Notes under the pieces: generated by a model
Told to the model about the DNA's origin: nothing
Database searches by the model: none
What the model saw: the letters and a program-made list of their open reading frames with translations, nothing else
Translations under genes and position numbers: made by a program
In this document: positions 1 to 11,761 of the stretch, piece after piece
How the letters are laid out: every line of letters starts with the position of its first letter
How positions within the stretch are numbered: the first letter of the stretch is position 1
DNA from: Phoma sp. XZ068
Lineage: Eukaryota > Ascomycota > Dothideomycetes > Pleosporales > Didymellaceae
Assembly: GCA_004835665.1 (NCBI GenBank)
Contig: RBKR01000001.1
Coordinates: 1,426,001-1,490,000 of the forward strand
Direction of reading: 5' to 3'
DNA length: 64,000 nucleotides

Positions 1-21
1 TAACATAGATGAATCACTTAC

Positions 22-2553
22 TCATGCTGAACCTGGTCAGTGACAGAGATGTAGAAGTCTGCACCAAGGCCCTTGTCTTGTCGCGCGGAAACGAGGTGGT
101 AGAAGGCAATGAAGCGCTGCTGGAAGTTTTCTGTCTTCATGTTGGACAGCCTCTGCAACATCAGCTGGAGGATGGTGACGAAGTATGGCTGCAGAGCCTC
201 AACGGGGACGAAAGTGACAACGGCCTCGATGAGCTCGAAAGCATGCGACTCATGCGCCTTGGTGGAGATGAGCTTCTGGAAGATACCCAGGATTGGCTCT
301 ACCTGCTTGTCGGCAACAATGCGCTGTGCATCGCGAGTGATCATGGCGCTAAGCAGGCGAGCAAGCGCAGGCACGTTACCGCGCTGCTCCCAGACGGCAC
401 CTTGGATGATGATGGAAAACAGGCTTCGGTAGTAGTCGGTCAACTGGCCGGATGGGTTGGCTTCCAACAGGGCCGAGAAAAGTTGGAAAATGTAGGGCGA
501 GAACTCCTCGATGCCCTCCGACAAGCAAGCCGCAAATGGCTCGTACAGCTTGGTCTCGAATGCCTCGGGGTGGCTTGGTGCAGCGAAGCGGATAAGAGCA
601 CCGAGACCCTCGAAGAGGTAGTACTGGAAGCGGGGGTTGCTAGGGTTGTGCCTGATGACCTTGATGATAGCGATGAAGTTCATCAAGATGTTCTCGCAGA
701 TGGGCAGCACGCCATCCCGAATGAAGATGAGTACGCGCATGACGCACTTCATGAGGAACTCGTTCTCCTGGATCTTCTCGGGGGCAGAGTTCTTGGTGAT
801 GAGCTTGAACAAGTGTGTCAGAAGATCCCTTGATGAGCCTACAACATCGCCCTTGGGGATGATGGGTTGGCGGTTGTCATCAGTCATGAACAAGACCCGC
901 TCGACAGCGATGGCTGCGTATGTGTGGATGACGTAGTTGTCGTTCCCGAGGTTGTTGACGAGGAGTGGGAACGCGGCGCGCCAGAGGTCAGGTGAAAGCT
1001 GGCTGCGGAAGACGTAGAGGTACTTGATGGCGTCGACCTTCAAGATTGCCTCTGCATCAGCCGCTTGCAGGTCGGAGGCGATGTGCTTCTGGAAGAAATC
1101 CAAGACGTTGACGTTCTCGTTGACGCTGAGGATACCCTGAGCAGCCGTCGCGGTTCCCTTGGCAGCAATGGCAGTGAAGAGGTATACGGCCGTGTCCTTG
1201 GACTTCCAGTTGTTCGCAGGATCCTGGGCGTAGTTCTGGAGGTAGGCGTCGACGTATGTTTGTGATGTGCTGGTGACGAGGCCTTCAAACTTGGACATCA
1301 ACTGGCGGAGGAAGTTGGTCGCTGCTCGGCGGCGGGTGTCGTTGTCCGAACCTTCCAAGTCTCTCCTGATGAACTCGATGGGCTCGTCCTCGAACAGCTC
1401 AACATCCGACTCGCGCAGTGTCAGATTGGGCAGGATAACCTTCTCAATGACCTGAACCAAGACCGACTGGTTGTTGAAGTTCTCGGCGTGCTGTGTAGAG
1501 GCCACCGCAGTGAGGAACTGGAGCGCCTTGCTGACCAAGATGTCGTACTTTGTCTCCAGACCGACTGTCATGAGGAAGGACCACGACGTCTCGATGAAGG
1601 GGCCGAGCTGGGCTCCAAATGCATCCTCGTACTTTTGAATGTACAGCATCAGGGCCTCAAAGATGCCAGCCCTGACATACTCCTGCGGCCCTGACTCGTC
1701 ATCCTCGGAGGTGTGCAGCGAAGGGTTGTCGTAGGTGAGGTACTTGTGGAGGACGGCGGAGATGGCGGCGATGTTGTCCTCGAAGACGGGCGGCAGGTCC
1801 TGGCACGACAGGTCGTAGAAGAGCTTCATGATCAGGTCGAGGGTGGTGAAGGCGCTCTTCAGGGCCTCGGGGTTGCCCTGCGACTGTGTGATGAGGTTGT
1901 CGGTGTTCTGCAGCAGGGTGAGGAAGGGGGTGCTGAACTTGGACAGGACGTGGTTGATCTCGGTGAAGAGCTCGTCGGAGCGGAACAGCGGGCGCCATCG
2001 CTTGAAGATGGAGTGTGCGACGCGCAGGACGCCGTTGTTGATGGTCGAGTTGTCGGGGGTGAGGCGCGAGATGAGGTCGTCGACGAGCGTGTCCCAGCGC
2101 TCCCAGAAGTCGCTGTCGGCGATGGCGCTGATGGCCTCGCCGAGCTGGGCCTGCAGGCTGGGGGGCACCGAGACCATCAGGCCAATCAGCTCGCGCTTGA
2201 TGGCGACGACCTCGTCCTGCGGCAGCTTGTAGTTGCCATCCTCGTCGACCCAGTTGCGCTTGATGAAGTTCTTGAAGTAGAGGGCGCTGGCGAGCCGTAT
2301 TGTGGCGGGGAACGAGTCGGTGGCGACGATGTGGAGGAGCGAGAGCGAGAAGTTGGGCTTGGCCTGTTCCTGGGTGATGGCCTGCTCGGCTGGGGGGCGT
2401 TAGCGGTGTCCAGTGCAAGCAGTGCGTGTGTATGTGCTGCATGTGCAGGCAGCGAGGGGCAGTAAACAGAGCGAGCGGCCCACCTTGCTTGTTCTGGCGG
2501 GGGTCCAGGCTGGCCTCGAGCAGCTTGGAGAGCGTGGGGATGTCGGCGGCCAT
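22..2553 (-). CDS. CSE1: Exportin-2 / importin-alpha re-exporter (partial, 3' end outside window)
   Basis: Karyopherin-beta family HEAT-repeat receptor that, with Ran-GTP, returns importin-alpha from nucleus to cytoplasm. Two exons are visible: 2484-2553 (23 codons plus one base, starting MAADIPTLSKLLEAS) and 22-2389; the 94-nt intron between them joins in phase and gives ...NKQ-A-EQAITQ. The N-terminal importin-beta-like repeat and the Cse1 core are recognisable: NGVLRVAHSIFKRWR, QDLPPVFEDN, EFIRRDLEGSDNDTRRRAA and WEQRGNVPALARLL all follow the eukaryotic CSE1/CAS pattern. The coding sequence stops at a GTAAGT donor beginning at base 21, so a further intron and the C-terminal exon lie beyond the left edge; roughly 850 of the expected 960 residues are present. 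It is transcribed divergently from TSC2. Confidence 0.95.
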
Positions 2554-3081
2554 GGTGACGGCGGGACAGCAGGAGGGGGCCGGGGGGTGAGGGCGGAGAG
2601 ACGGCGCTGGGTGCTGTGCAGCGGTGCAGCTGTGCAAAAAGCTCGAAATGTTTGGCGCGGTTGCTGTTTGGCCGGGCCCGCTCCTGGTTGGCGCAGGCGC
2701 GCGGGAGTGGCAGCGTAGCCCGCTTAGCTCTGCCGCAACCCCAGATTCTGGGCCAGGATGGGATTTTCGCAGCCGTCGCCCATCATCTGACTGCCCGCCG
2801 CCCGCCGCCCGCCTGCTTCCTGCCATGGCTGCCCTGCGCCCGTAGACAATCGCAGACAACCCCCCTCTGCCCCCAGCGCACCGCCTCACCCGCCCGCCTC
2901 GCCCTCGCGCACCGCATGGGCAGCTTCCTCACCCCCGCCCGCCCGCCGCCGCCTCGCGCCCATGACCGACACCACGCGCCTGCGCCCCTGCTGCGAACTC
3001 CTCTCCCCGCCGCCCCTGCCCGCCAGCCCGTAGCTGCAGCGCCGCCTTCACCTCGCGCCCCCCAGCGCGACTGTGGCGCGA
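2554..3081. promoter_or_regulatory. Shared CSE1/TSC2 divergent intergenic region
   Basis: The 528 bases between the two start codons must carry both promoters. The half nearest TSC2 (about 2780-3070) is strongly C-rich on the + strand, with repeated CCGCC units and few G. No TATA box is obvious. Nothing coding is supported here; the open frames are a by-product of high GC. Confidence 0.45.
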
Positions 3082-6000
3082 ATGCCTCCCCCGGCCGACA
3101 ATGTCCCTCGCACGCCCGACCGCCGAGCCTCGTCGTATGACATCCTCAATGCCTTCCGCAGGCTCACCGGCAGCAAACCGCGCGGCGACTCGCTCCCTCC
3201 TCCTGCGCCAGTGAACCCCGTGCGTGCGCTGTCTGTGGGCTCAGTCCCACCTTCCTCCATGGCGAGCGTCCCTTCAGCCGACGATAGCCTGCAGCGCATC
3301 ACCCAGTTCGCCAGCGACACCGTCCACCCAGACGTGACAGGAGGGCCGCCAGAGCTGCCTGAGCTGATCGAGCAGCTGGGCAGGAGCCGTCCATTCCTCG
3401 AGAGAGCCGAAGCGGTCGAGAAGATATGCAGGATCCTGGAGGAATACCCCCTGCAGAACATGCTGGGCCTCTGGTCTGTCGCCAGTGATCTGGTCCTGCC
3501 TGAGCAGCCGGATGAAGTGGCCACGCCCGGCTACAAGCTTCTCAAGAGCGTCTCGCGTGACCCCAAGTTGACCCCAGTCGAGCGCGCCATCATCTTCGAC
3601 GCAGCCGGCTACCGCCAGACCACACGGTGCTTCCAGTGGCGTCTCGAGACCATCTCGACCCTCACAAATGGCGGCAAGAACATTGCTGCCTGCGAATCCG
3701 CCATTGTACCATTTATCCTGAATGCGCTCGATGTGTGCTTCAAAGCAAGCCGTGATGCCTTCAACTCGAACCGAAAGGCCAATGGCAAGCGTAGCGCGGA
3801 CAAACCTCTGCAAGAGACCGAGAATCTAGGCCGCATCTTCCAATATGCCACCGACGTCTGCAAATTCAATGCCAGAATCCTCACCGACAGCGACTTGGAG
3901 CAGATACTCGAACGAGCCATGCACATTTGTCAGAACACCACCCAGGAAACCGACATGGAAAACTGCATAAAGCTCTTCGACACCATCATCACATATGTTC
4001 ACATCCCCATGAACGCTCTCAAACCTAGTCTGGAAGTCCTCTGCGCAATTCATAGGCAGATTGCCAGCCTTGAACGACAGACGTGGAACACATTAAGCAA
4101 TCTCTTCAGATCGCATATTGGCCAAGCGGCCATCATGTCGCTCTTGCACACTCTCAAGGATGGGCCATCGATCAAGAACCGACAGAGCAGCCTGTATAGG
4201 GGGACTATGCAAGTCCTGCACAAGCTAGTAATGGAGGATGGACAGGGTGATCTACCAAAGGTCCCCATGTCGCTCATCTTCCCGGCCCTCAAGGCTTCCA
4301 TCACAGAGCCGCATGCGACACAAGAGACGTTCGTCATCGACCTCATAGATTCGATCCTGTCACAAGACACCATGAGGGATACCATAATTGCTGAGGCAGA
4401 CTTGAGCGATATGCTAGAAATCATACGTGTTTGCGCCGAGCGAGACGACGATCGTCACCGAGCTGAGTTGACTGGATCTGAGGAGAAGAGAAGCGCTGGT
4501 GACAAGGATCCTCATCCGTCCGCAAACCCTGCTTTGGAACATGACAATGCCAAGAACGGTCAGTATTGTTCCATCTTTGACGTGGGCATCGTGCTAACTT
4601 GCTCAGGCAAAACAAATACAGCCGTGTCTCCAGGAGGCTATGATGAGGACGTTTGCCCCCACGATGACAATCCTGCTCTCCGATCGAGCGGGATTGAATT
4701 CATTCGCCGCTCCGAAGAAAATAACATCTACCAGGTGCTTGTTAAATTGGAGCATATCAGCAGTACTATGGACCATGTTCAAAAGGAAGGGGTCATGCAA
4801 CTGTTCCTACACTGTGCGAATCGCCTGAGCGATCCTATCTCCGAGAAGATGATTCAATATTTCGCAGAAGAGCGATTCCTTAACCCATCCAACAGCGACT
4901 GGCTAGATGTGTCTCGTAATGTTGCAGCGAAGACTCTGCATGACACGACCAGGCCGAACGCTGTCCGACTCTTGGCAATCAAGACGTTAAGGGATACTCA
5001 CGATGCCGTAGAGCTACTCTGCACGAACGACGTAGCTGCTCAAAGTGCTGCGATATTGCTCGACAGGATCGAGGTCGAAGACAACATTCAGGTTCTTGAG
5101 GCACTTGTTGACTTTGCCATCGATGTCGCCGGCAGGGCGCAGCTGGACCGATTCGTAGAAATCCTGGGAGTGCTACAAAAGAAGATGGACCGACCACGAG
5201 CATCGACCACACCCTCCTCACAGTCTTGGGCATCACATACGTTCGTGCCAAAGACCGACGCACAATGCGGTTCTTGCTGTGATGTCATAGCTGTTGCCTT
5301 TGTGCGACTGTTCATTCGCAGCTTTACCCATGCGGCACAAAAGACGCGAATCCTGTATAATACCATACGAGGGATCGCAGGCAACGACAAGTACGATAAC
5401 GAGTCCAGATTAACTGCTCTCAGACTACTCTTCAGGTTGCGTGCTGATGCACGCCACGCACTTGTCATCAACCCGTCGTCAGAAGGCGAGCGAATGGCGG
5501 CCGAGCTGTGCCGTACCGAAGAGACAGCTGTCGCGACTGAAAAGTCTGATGGATCTATTTCAACCGATCATGGACGATCCGAAGATGCATCTTCATGGCG
5601 CGAGCCACGCAAAATCTCGGGTTCCAGCCCACATGCGTCTCTTAACCGACAGACCGGACGTGCGACTGCTGCAGCTGGTCGTCTTGCGAAACCCATTGCT
5701 CCGTTGTGGATGTACCCTGGACCCAAAGGTCTACCTGAACAACCCCCTTCTGAACCTAGCCGTGCCGTGTTCTCCCACATCGATGCCAGCAAATACCCTC
5801 TCAGCGACGACATCCACGATATGGAGATCACTCTGTGGCTGGAGCTGATAATCTCTCTCTTGCAAAGGCCACCCGATTGGGAGATCTACAGCTACGTTTT
5901 GGTTCACCTGGGACCACAGCTGTCAAACCAAGCTCTGGTACGAAGCTGCGTGGTGCAACTACAAATGCTCAGAAGCGTTCTCTGCGAGCAAGTGCGCAAT

Positions 6001-8044
6001 TCTAGCTTCCATGAACCTCCACCTCACACGCTACTCAAGAAGGCTGATGTAGCAGTCTGCATGTACCATACCCTTACAGTCATCATCAGCTACCACGAAT
6101 ACTTTGAAAAGAGCGAAGAGGATGACATTGTCAAGGCCTTCTTGCAGGGAATCGTACAGTGGGACAGGACGTCAAAGTGGTGCATTCACGCGCTCTCTGT
6201 CTGCTGCTTCGAGGTTCCGCTTTCTGTCAGCAAGAGCCTCGACACCATTATCCAGAAGATGTCCCAGATCATCACAAAACCGGCCACCGCAATCCACATC
6301 CTCGAGTTTCTTACGAGCTTGGCGCGTTTGCCAGAGTTGTACAAGAACTTCCGCGAGGAAGAGTTCAAGATGGTGTTTGGAGTGTGCTTCCGCTACTTAC
6401 AACATATCCGGGATCAGCGCAGTCGAGCGGCTATGCCGAGCTTGTCGCAAAGAGGTCACAATTCCTTGCGCCACAGCGGGCCTGGCAGAGACTTGACAAC
6501 ATCGCCAGAGAGTGGCTCCAAAGGCCCGCATTCAGTCGAGGAGGACCTGCCTCATTACTTGTATTCGCTGGCTTTCCATGTCATCACGTTCTGGTTTATG
6601 GCGCTGCGAATGGAGGACCGCCCTAAGCAGATCCCGTGGATCACCAAGAACCTCCTAACTGTCGATAGCAATGGGAGGCATAGCATGGAAGAACAAGGTC
6701 AAGTCATGGTAGATATCATGAACATGGTGGCCTACACGGATCGAGATCACACTGTACGCAGCGAGAACTTCTCGAAACCTGGTGACGGCGAGGTTTGGAA
6801 GAAGACGTGGGTCGTCAATAACGGTCTCTTGACGATCGAGACGGCAGCAAGGACGGGTGTTTCTCAGGTCACATCCCGTAGACCTGTATGTATACCCTCT
6901 TCGCCGTGTACGATCGGTACTAACTTGATTATAGTGTGGCACGCGTTTCTTCACGTTGCAACCGTCGCTCGTACAGCCTCCACGCCATCAGGTGCCGATC
7001 ACCATTGGGCTTGCGGCTGATACATTCTACTCCTCGTCCTACGTCGGCATCCTGCCAGAAGACATCTTCCAGAGCTTTTACGCGCCTCTAGATCTCACAA
7101 ACACTACCGTTGCTCTTCCAGATGATGACATGACAAGACGCGCCATCGCCACATTTGACAGAACTGCAACTATCGATAGTCACAAAGTGGGCGTCATCTA
7201 CATCGGAGAAGGACAGACCAACGAACGCGACATTTTCATGAACGATATCGGCTCTCCTGCTTACACCTCGTTTGTCAGCGGCCTAGGCACCTTGAGCCGT
7301 TTGAAGGATGCCAAATTCAACACCGGTGGTCTCGACACTCGTGACGACGCTGACGGAGAGTTCACCTACGTATGGCGCGACAGGTGTTTGGAGCTGGTCT
7401 ACCACATCACGACTATGATGCCAACAGACCCCAACGACGACATGACATATCCCAACAAGAAACGTCACATTGGCAACGACTTCGTCAACATCATCTTCAA
7501 TGACTCAGGCCTACCCTACAACTTTGATACATTCCCGGGCGCCTTCAACTACGTTCATATCGTGATATCCCCCGAATCTCGAGCCAGCTTCGTAGATCGC
7601 CGCATCGATTCCGACCCTGACGGCAAAGATCGCTACTACAAAGTACAGGTTATCTCGAAACCTGGCTTTCCCGATGTCTCTCCCGCCGCCGAACCGAAGA
7701 TCCTTGGTGGCAGACACATCGCTGCATACTGTCGCCTCATCGCCATCAACGCATGCGTGTTCTCCGATGTCTGGTTTCAACGCGAAGGTGGAGAAAAAAT
7801 CTCGTCCTGGCGCAGCCGCCTCCGCGAGATCAAGCGCCTGCGCGAACGCTACGGAGGCAGCATCAGCGACCAACAACCAAGCTCTACCCCAGCATCGCCC
7901 GGAAGCACCAGTCAAAGCGTTTCCAGCCCGCCAGTTCGAGAACAAAACGGCGTTGCATCACCCTTCCAGCGCTCCAGCATTGCCACCTTTATCACGGAGG
8001 GAACCAGTCGCAGCTCCATCAGCAGCTCTTCTCACGACCAGTGA
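3082..8044 (+). CDS. TSC2: Tuberin, Rheb GTPase-activating protein
   Basis: GAP subunit of the TSC complex, which switches off Rheb and so restrains TORC1. Exons 3082-4558, 4607-6885 and 6935-8044 give 1621 aa. The first intron (48 nt, GTCAGT ... GCTAAC ... CAG) is a multiple of three with no stop, so it is invisible to frame analysis; the second (49 nt, GTATGT ... ACTAAC ... TAG) shifts frame and is needed to enter the GAP domain. The first ~1290 residues are the alpha-helical tuberin region; the C-terminal ~300 are a Rap/Ran-GAP-like domain (DTFYSSSYVGIL, KVGVIYIGEGQTNE) with the HIGND segment that carries the catalytic asparagine thumb of tuberin. The tail is Ser-rich. The start is the first ATG in frame; nine bases upstream there is only a GTG. 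Confidence 0.93.
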
Positions 8045-8523
8045 GCTTACACCACATCACCGCAAGGTCATCATTATTGCCTGGAGTCGAAAATCGCATT
8101 TATATATACCCCTCATTATTACCTACAAAAGTTTTGCTCTTTAAAGTCGGTGTTGGGATGCATCGCAAGGTGTTCAGGGGTATGGGTTGAACGCCAAAAT
8201 ATATGCTTGTGGGAGGTTGCATGATTGATACATTATAGGAATGAGAAGTAGATGTAGTGTATATTATTAGCATGTGCCTCAACTCAATCACATCTGGCAC
8301 ATATACTTACATCATCTTTACATGCATTACAATAAGCTTCATGGTAATCTCGATCTAGCACGTGGAAGTGGACCCTTCAGCCCTACACAGATCCCGCGTC
8401 TAACCGCGTGATTGTGTTCTCCGATTGCGGTCAAGTTATCCCTGTACGGCCTTGGCACTTGATGCAATTCAACATGACAGCTCCAGACAATGTCTCACAA
8501 CGCACAATTCAAATTCTCCCAAA
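8045..8523. other. Intergenic, no gene seen
   Basis: This is the tandem interval between TSC2 and the FMP32-like gene. It is AT-richer than its flanks, with TATATATA-like stretches near 8100 and 8260, and would hold the TSC2 3' UTR and the next promoter. Only short non-conserved frames occur. Confidence 0.5.
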
Positions 8524-9775
8524 ATGGCCGCCCCGAGGCTCCCCTTCCTCTGGCCCATGCTCTGGAAGCCGCAGAATGCACCCCGGATGCGTGCGCGCGC
8601 CCGCGCCGCGCCTTCAAAACGCTCAATCGCAACAACGTCATACCGCTGCGTCGAAGCGCCCATGCAACGATACGGCAAGGCCCACGAACCCGCACCACAC
8701 CTCCGCGACGAGCTCGACAAGAAAGACCCCACGCCGCCGAAAATCCCCCACGAACCTGCCAAAGATGTCGAAGAGGAAGAAGACGAGACCGACCCGCACA
8801 TCCCCACCGAAACCCCAGCGACCCCGTCGAAAGCAAGTAGTATAACGGACACACCGCCGTCCTCCTCCTCCCCTCCCGCGAGCACCCCCAAACCCGCAGA
8901 CGCGAAACCGCTCGATAGCGTCCTCCACATGCCCGGCCCCAGCGACGAAGCGCACAAACCGCCACACCTCAAAACGCCTCCATACGTCCACCACTTCGAC
9001 ACCTACGGGCTAGTCCGGCAACTCGCAAAATCACACTACACCGAAGCACAATCCGTAACACTCATGAAAGCCGTGCGCGGGATCCTAACCTCAAACATGA
9101 TTCTCGCGCGGCACGGGCTCGTCTCGAAATCCAACGTCGAGAACGAGACGTACCTCTTCCGCGCGGCGTGTGCGGAGTTGCGGACCGAGATGGGGAATAC
9201 GCGGCGTGGCGAGGTGGAACGGATGCGCACGGAGAGAGACCAGTTGCAGCATGAGGTTGATATTTTGGGGCAGAAGTTGGGGCAGGAGACGGGGAGTGTG
9301 AAGGATGAGTTGAAGGGGCTGTTTGATGATAGGAAGATGGCTGTTCGGCAGGAGCAGAGGAGTATGGAGACGAAGGTATGTTTCGGTTCTCGAACAGCGA
9401 GTGTGGTGTTCATGTGAGGCAGGGATGTGTGCTAATGATTCTCAGATCCAAGAGCTCAACTATCAAATCACGATTAAGTTGAATTCCGACGCGCGGTCTG
9501 AAGTCGAGGGGCTGAGATGGGTGCTTACGAGGCGGATTGCGATGGGGATTGCTGCCATGGCGACCATGGTTATTATCCTGCTGCAGTTCAATTCCAGCCG
9601 GAAGCATGAGCAGATGGAGGTGAAGAAGAAGGCTGACGAGGCGAGTAAGTCGCCGCCGCATGAGCCGCAGAGCCTGGGTATGAGCGGTGTGACGGCGGTG
9701 AGCACGCCGGGGCAGGGGCAGGCGGAGGCGCTGGGGGGAGAGTTGCTGGCTACCGAGGGTGTGAGTTTGGGCTGA
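8524..9775 (+). CDS. FMP32: DUF1640 / MCUR1-FMP32-like mitochondrial inner-membrane coiled-coil protein
   Basis: Exons 8524-9375 and 9446-9775 (70-nt intron, GTATGT ... GCTAATGATTCTCAG) give 393 aa. After a basic, serine-rich mitochondrial presequence (MAAPRLPFLWPMLW, then RMRARARAAPSKRS) comes a long Pro/Thr/acidic low-complexity linker. Then follows the family core: HHFDTYGLVRQL, TLMKAVRGILTSNM and ENETYLFRAACAELRTEMGN, a coiled coil (QHEVDILGQKLGQE), KDELKGLFDDRKMAVR, and SEVEGLRWVLTRR directly before one C-terminal membrane helix (MGIAAMATMVIILLQF). Human relatives are MCUR1/CCDC90B; yeast relatives act in mitochondrial proline metabolism and cytochrome oxidase. The upstream in-frame extension has only a TTG start, so this ATG is preferred. 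Confidence 0.88.
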
Positions 9776-9862
9776 GATGTTGTATCTATAACGTCTATTT
9801 GCGAATAGCCAAAGGAGTGATCCTACATCGCTGTGCGTTCCGATCATTTACTTTCCGTACAT

Positions 9863-10740
9863 CTACAGCTTGTGCTTCTTCTCCCCGCTAGCAATCTTCC
9901 TGAACTCCTCCTGCGGCACACCCTTCAGGAACCTCGACAACCCGCCAAACACCTCCTCCACGCCCTGTCGATCCAGAGTATCCATGTCCGGCTTCCTAAT
10001 CAGCGCCTTAATCTTGATCAAGCTCTCGCCGTTGAGGTGATCCCCCAACCGGTCATCAACCTCCTTGAGCACCTCCTCCAGGAACTTGGGGCTGTCCTTC
10101 GACCCAACATCAAACACCTTATTCACAAAGCCAGTTTGCACGAGCTCCTCGCAGGAGATGCGCTTCGACATGATCAGCGCCTCGTTTGCCTTGCTGATGC
10201 CGAGACGCTTGACGAACGCAAACGACGCGTTGCCTTCCGCGACAAGTCCCAGACTGCTGAACGGAGTGAGAACGTATGCGTGCGGCGCAGCATAAACGAA
10301 ATCCGAAAAGGCGATCAGGGCGGCGGAAAGACCGACGGCGGGGCCGTTGAGCGCGGTGACGAGGATCTTGGGGTGCGTGTAGAAAGCGTGCGTGATGTGG
10401 AGGTTGTTGGAGACGAAGTTCTTGAGCCACATTTGGCGCTCGTCGATGTCGGTGGGGGACTTGATGGCATTGCCGAAGTTAACGTCTGCGCCGCTGGAGG
10501 AGGTGTTAGCATGTGCGAGTCGCGGTGATGGGAAGGTATTCTAGGTACTTACGCGGAGAAGAAACGGCCCTTGCCGGTCAGAACGGTAATGACGACCTCG
10601 TCGTGAGCAGCGACTTCGTGCATGGCGCGGGCGAGCTGGTAGTATAGGTCGCCATCGAGTGCGTTGAGCTTCTTAGGCACATTGAGGGTAATGACGGCTA
10701 CCTTGCCCTTGTACTGGACGAGAATGCCTGGTTCGGACAT
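9863..10740 (-). CDS. ECI1: Peroxisomal delta3,delta2-enoyl-CoA isomerase-like crotonase
   Basis: Exons 10553-10740 and 9863-10493 (59-nt intron, GTAAGT ... GCTAACACCTCCTCCAG) give 272 aa. The crotonase fold is clear: the CoA/oxyanion-hole segment FFSAGADVNFGN is assembled exactly across the splice junction, and the second oxyanion loop is NGPAVGLSAALI. The acidic residue expected for proton transfer in isomerases is in SSLGLVAEGNASF. The protein ends in Lys-His-Lys-Leu, a PTS1-type peroxisomal targeting tail as in yeast Eci1/Dci1. The likely role is moving double bonds during beta-oxidation of unsaturated fatty acids. The absence of a long C-terminal helical extension and the PTS1 favour isomerase over a mitochondrial hydratase, but sequence alone does not exclude a hydratase. 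Confidence 0.85.
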
Positions 10741-11242
10741 GTTGATGCTTTCGTTGGTATGTTTTGACTATTTTCTGATGTTGGTGATCTCGACGCTTCT
10801 GGTGGATGTCCGGATACTGTGTTGTTTTGAGCAAGTTCTTGGAAGTTTAAGAGTCGCATGTACGATCAGTAATTCAAGCCGAGGCATTCAAATGCGGAGC
10901 TAATCACCGACTGATAGCCGATACAGCCCTACAATCAGGGGGGATGGAGAACTGGTGTACATTGTGAAGCGTTCGAACACTAAATGACCTAAATGTAAGA
11001 GTAAAGTCGTGTCAGCGTGCAGCGTTGATTGGACTCGACATGGCAGGAGATGGAGTAGGAAGTCGCAGCACGTGAAGACGCGATTAACGGCGCGATCTTA
11101 TCGATACGGTGATCTCCAACTTTCGCGCGAACAATCTCCACAAATATCTTCGACCTCATCAGTCCACTGATCCGATAGTACCACTTGCGCCCGCGCAACC
11201 CCACACCAACACCTCTCAATCCCTTCCAAGTCCTGCGCCAAA
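10741..11242. promoter_or_regulatory. Divergent promoter region ECI1-like / PET100
   Basis: About 500 bases separate two head-to-head genes. A palindromic CACGTG E-box type site lies near 11070 and a TATCGATA near 11098. There is a CA/CT-rich leader just before PET100 (CCCCACACCAACACC). No coding frame is supported. Confidence 0.4.
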
Positions 11243-11560
11243 ATGGGTGGTCCCAATCTCGAAGTCGCCAAGGTGCGTTCCTTCATAAGGTGATGCGCGT
11301 TCCGCCGCTGACCCGCGCAGTTCGGCATGTACATTCTCTTTCCGATCAGCATCATGTACTACTTCGGCACAAACCTCGACAACAGATTCTCCGTCCCGGA
11401 CTTCTGGCCAAAGCCCGAGCAGACACATCGCATCCCGTACGAAAGAGAGGAGATTGCAAAGGAGTTGGAGAGGCTGAAGGCAAGGAATCTGGAGCACAAG
11501 CGGAGGAGAGAAGAGGAGGAGAGGAGGATGGCTGCCATGGGTATCAGCAAGGACGAGTAA
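11243..11560 (+). CDS. PET100: Cytochrome c oxidase assembly factor Pet100
   Basis: A small two-exon gene: exon 1 (11243-11272) encodes only MGGPNLEVAK; a 48-nt intron with a GCTGAC branch and GCAG acceptor leads to exon 2 (11321-11560). The 89-aa product has the diagnostic N-terminal hydrophobic segment FGMYILFPISIMYYFGTN, the motif RFSVPDFWPKPEQTHRIPYERE, and a highly charged C-terminal helix rich in Glu, Arg and Lys. Pet100 is an inner-membrane protein that brings together subassemblies of complex IV. Exon 1 could easily be lost in automated annotation because it is only 10 codons. Confidence 0.93.
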
Positions 11561-11761
11561 ACATGCGTGCAGGTGCGAAATTGTTGTGCCTATGCGAAAT
11601 GCCTGCTACGTTGACGTCGAAATTGTGGACGCAGAAGGGTCATAAGTGACGAAGGACACCAATGCATTGAAGGCGTTCAGGAAGTGGCGCTCAGCGCCAA
11701 CTATGTACACTACTTTACAGTGTTGTATTATACATCTATATGCACAAATTGCGAGGATAGC

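Noticed and set aside
9..833. 274-codon + strand open frame
   Set aside because: Antisense to CSE1 and explained by its codon composition; no family resemblance.
1699..2889. 396-codon minus-strand frame
   Set aside because: Shadow frame over CSE1 exon 1, its intron and the GC-rich promoter; only the short CSE1 exon 1 inside it is coding.
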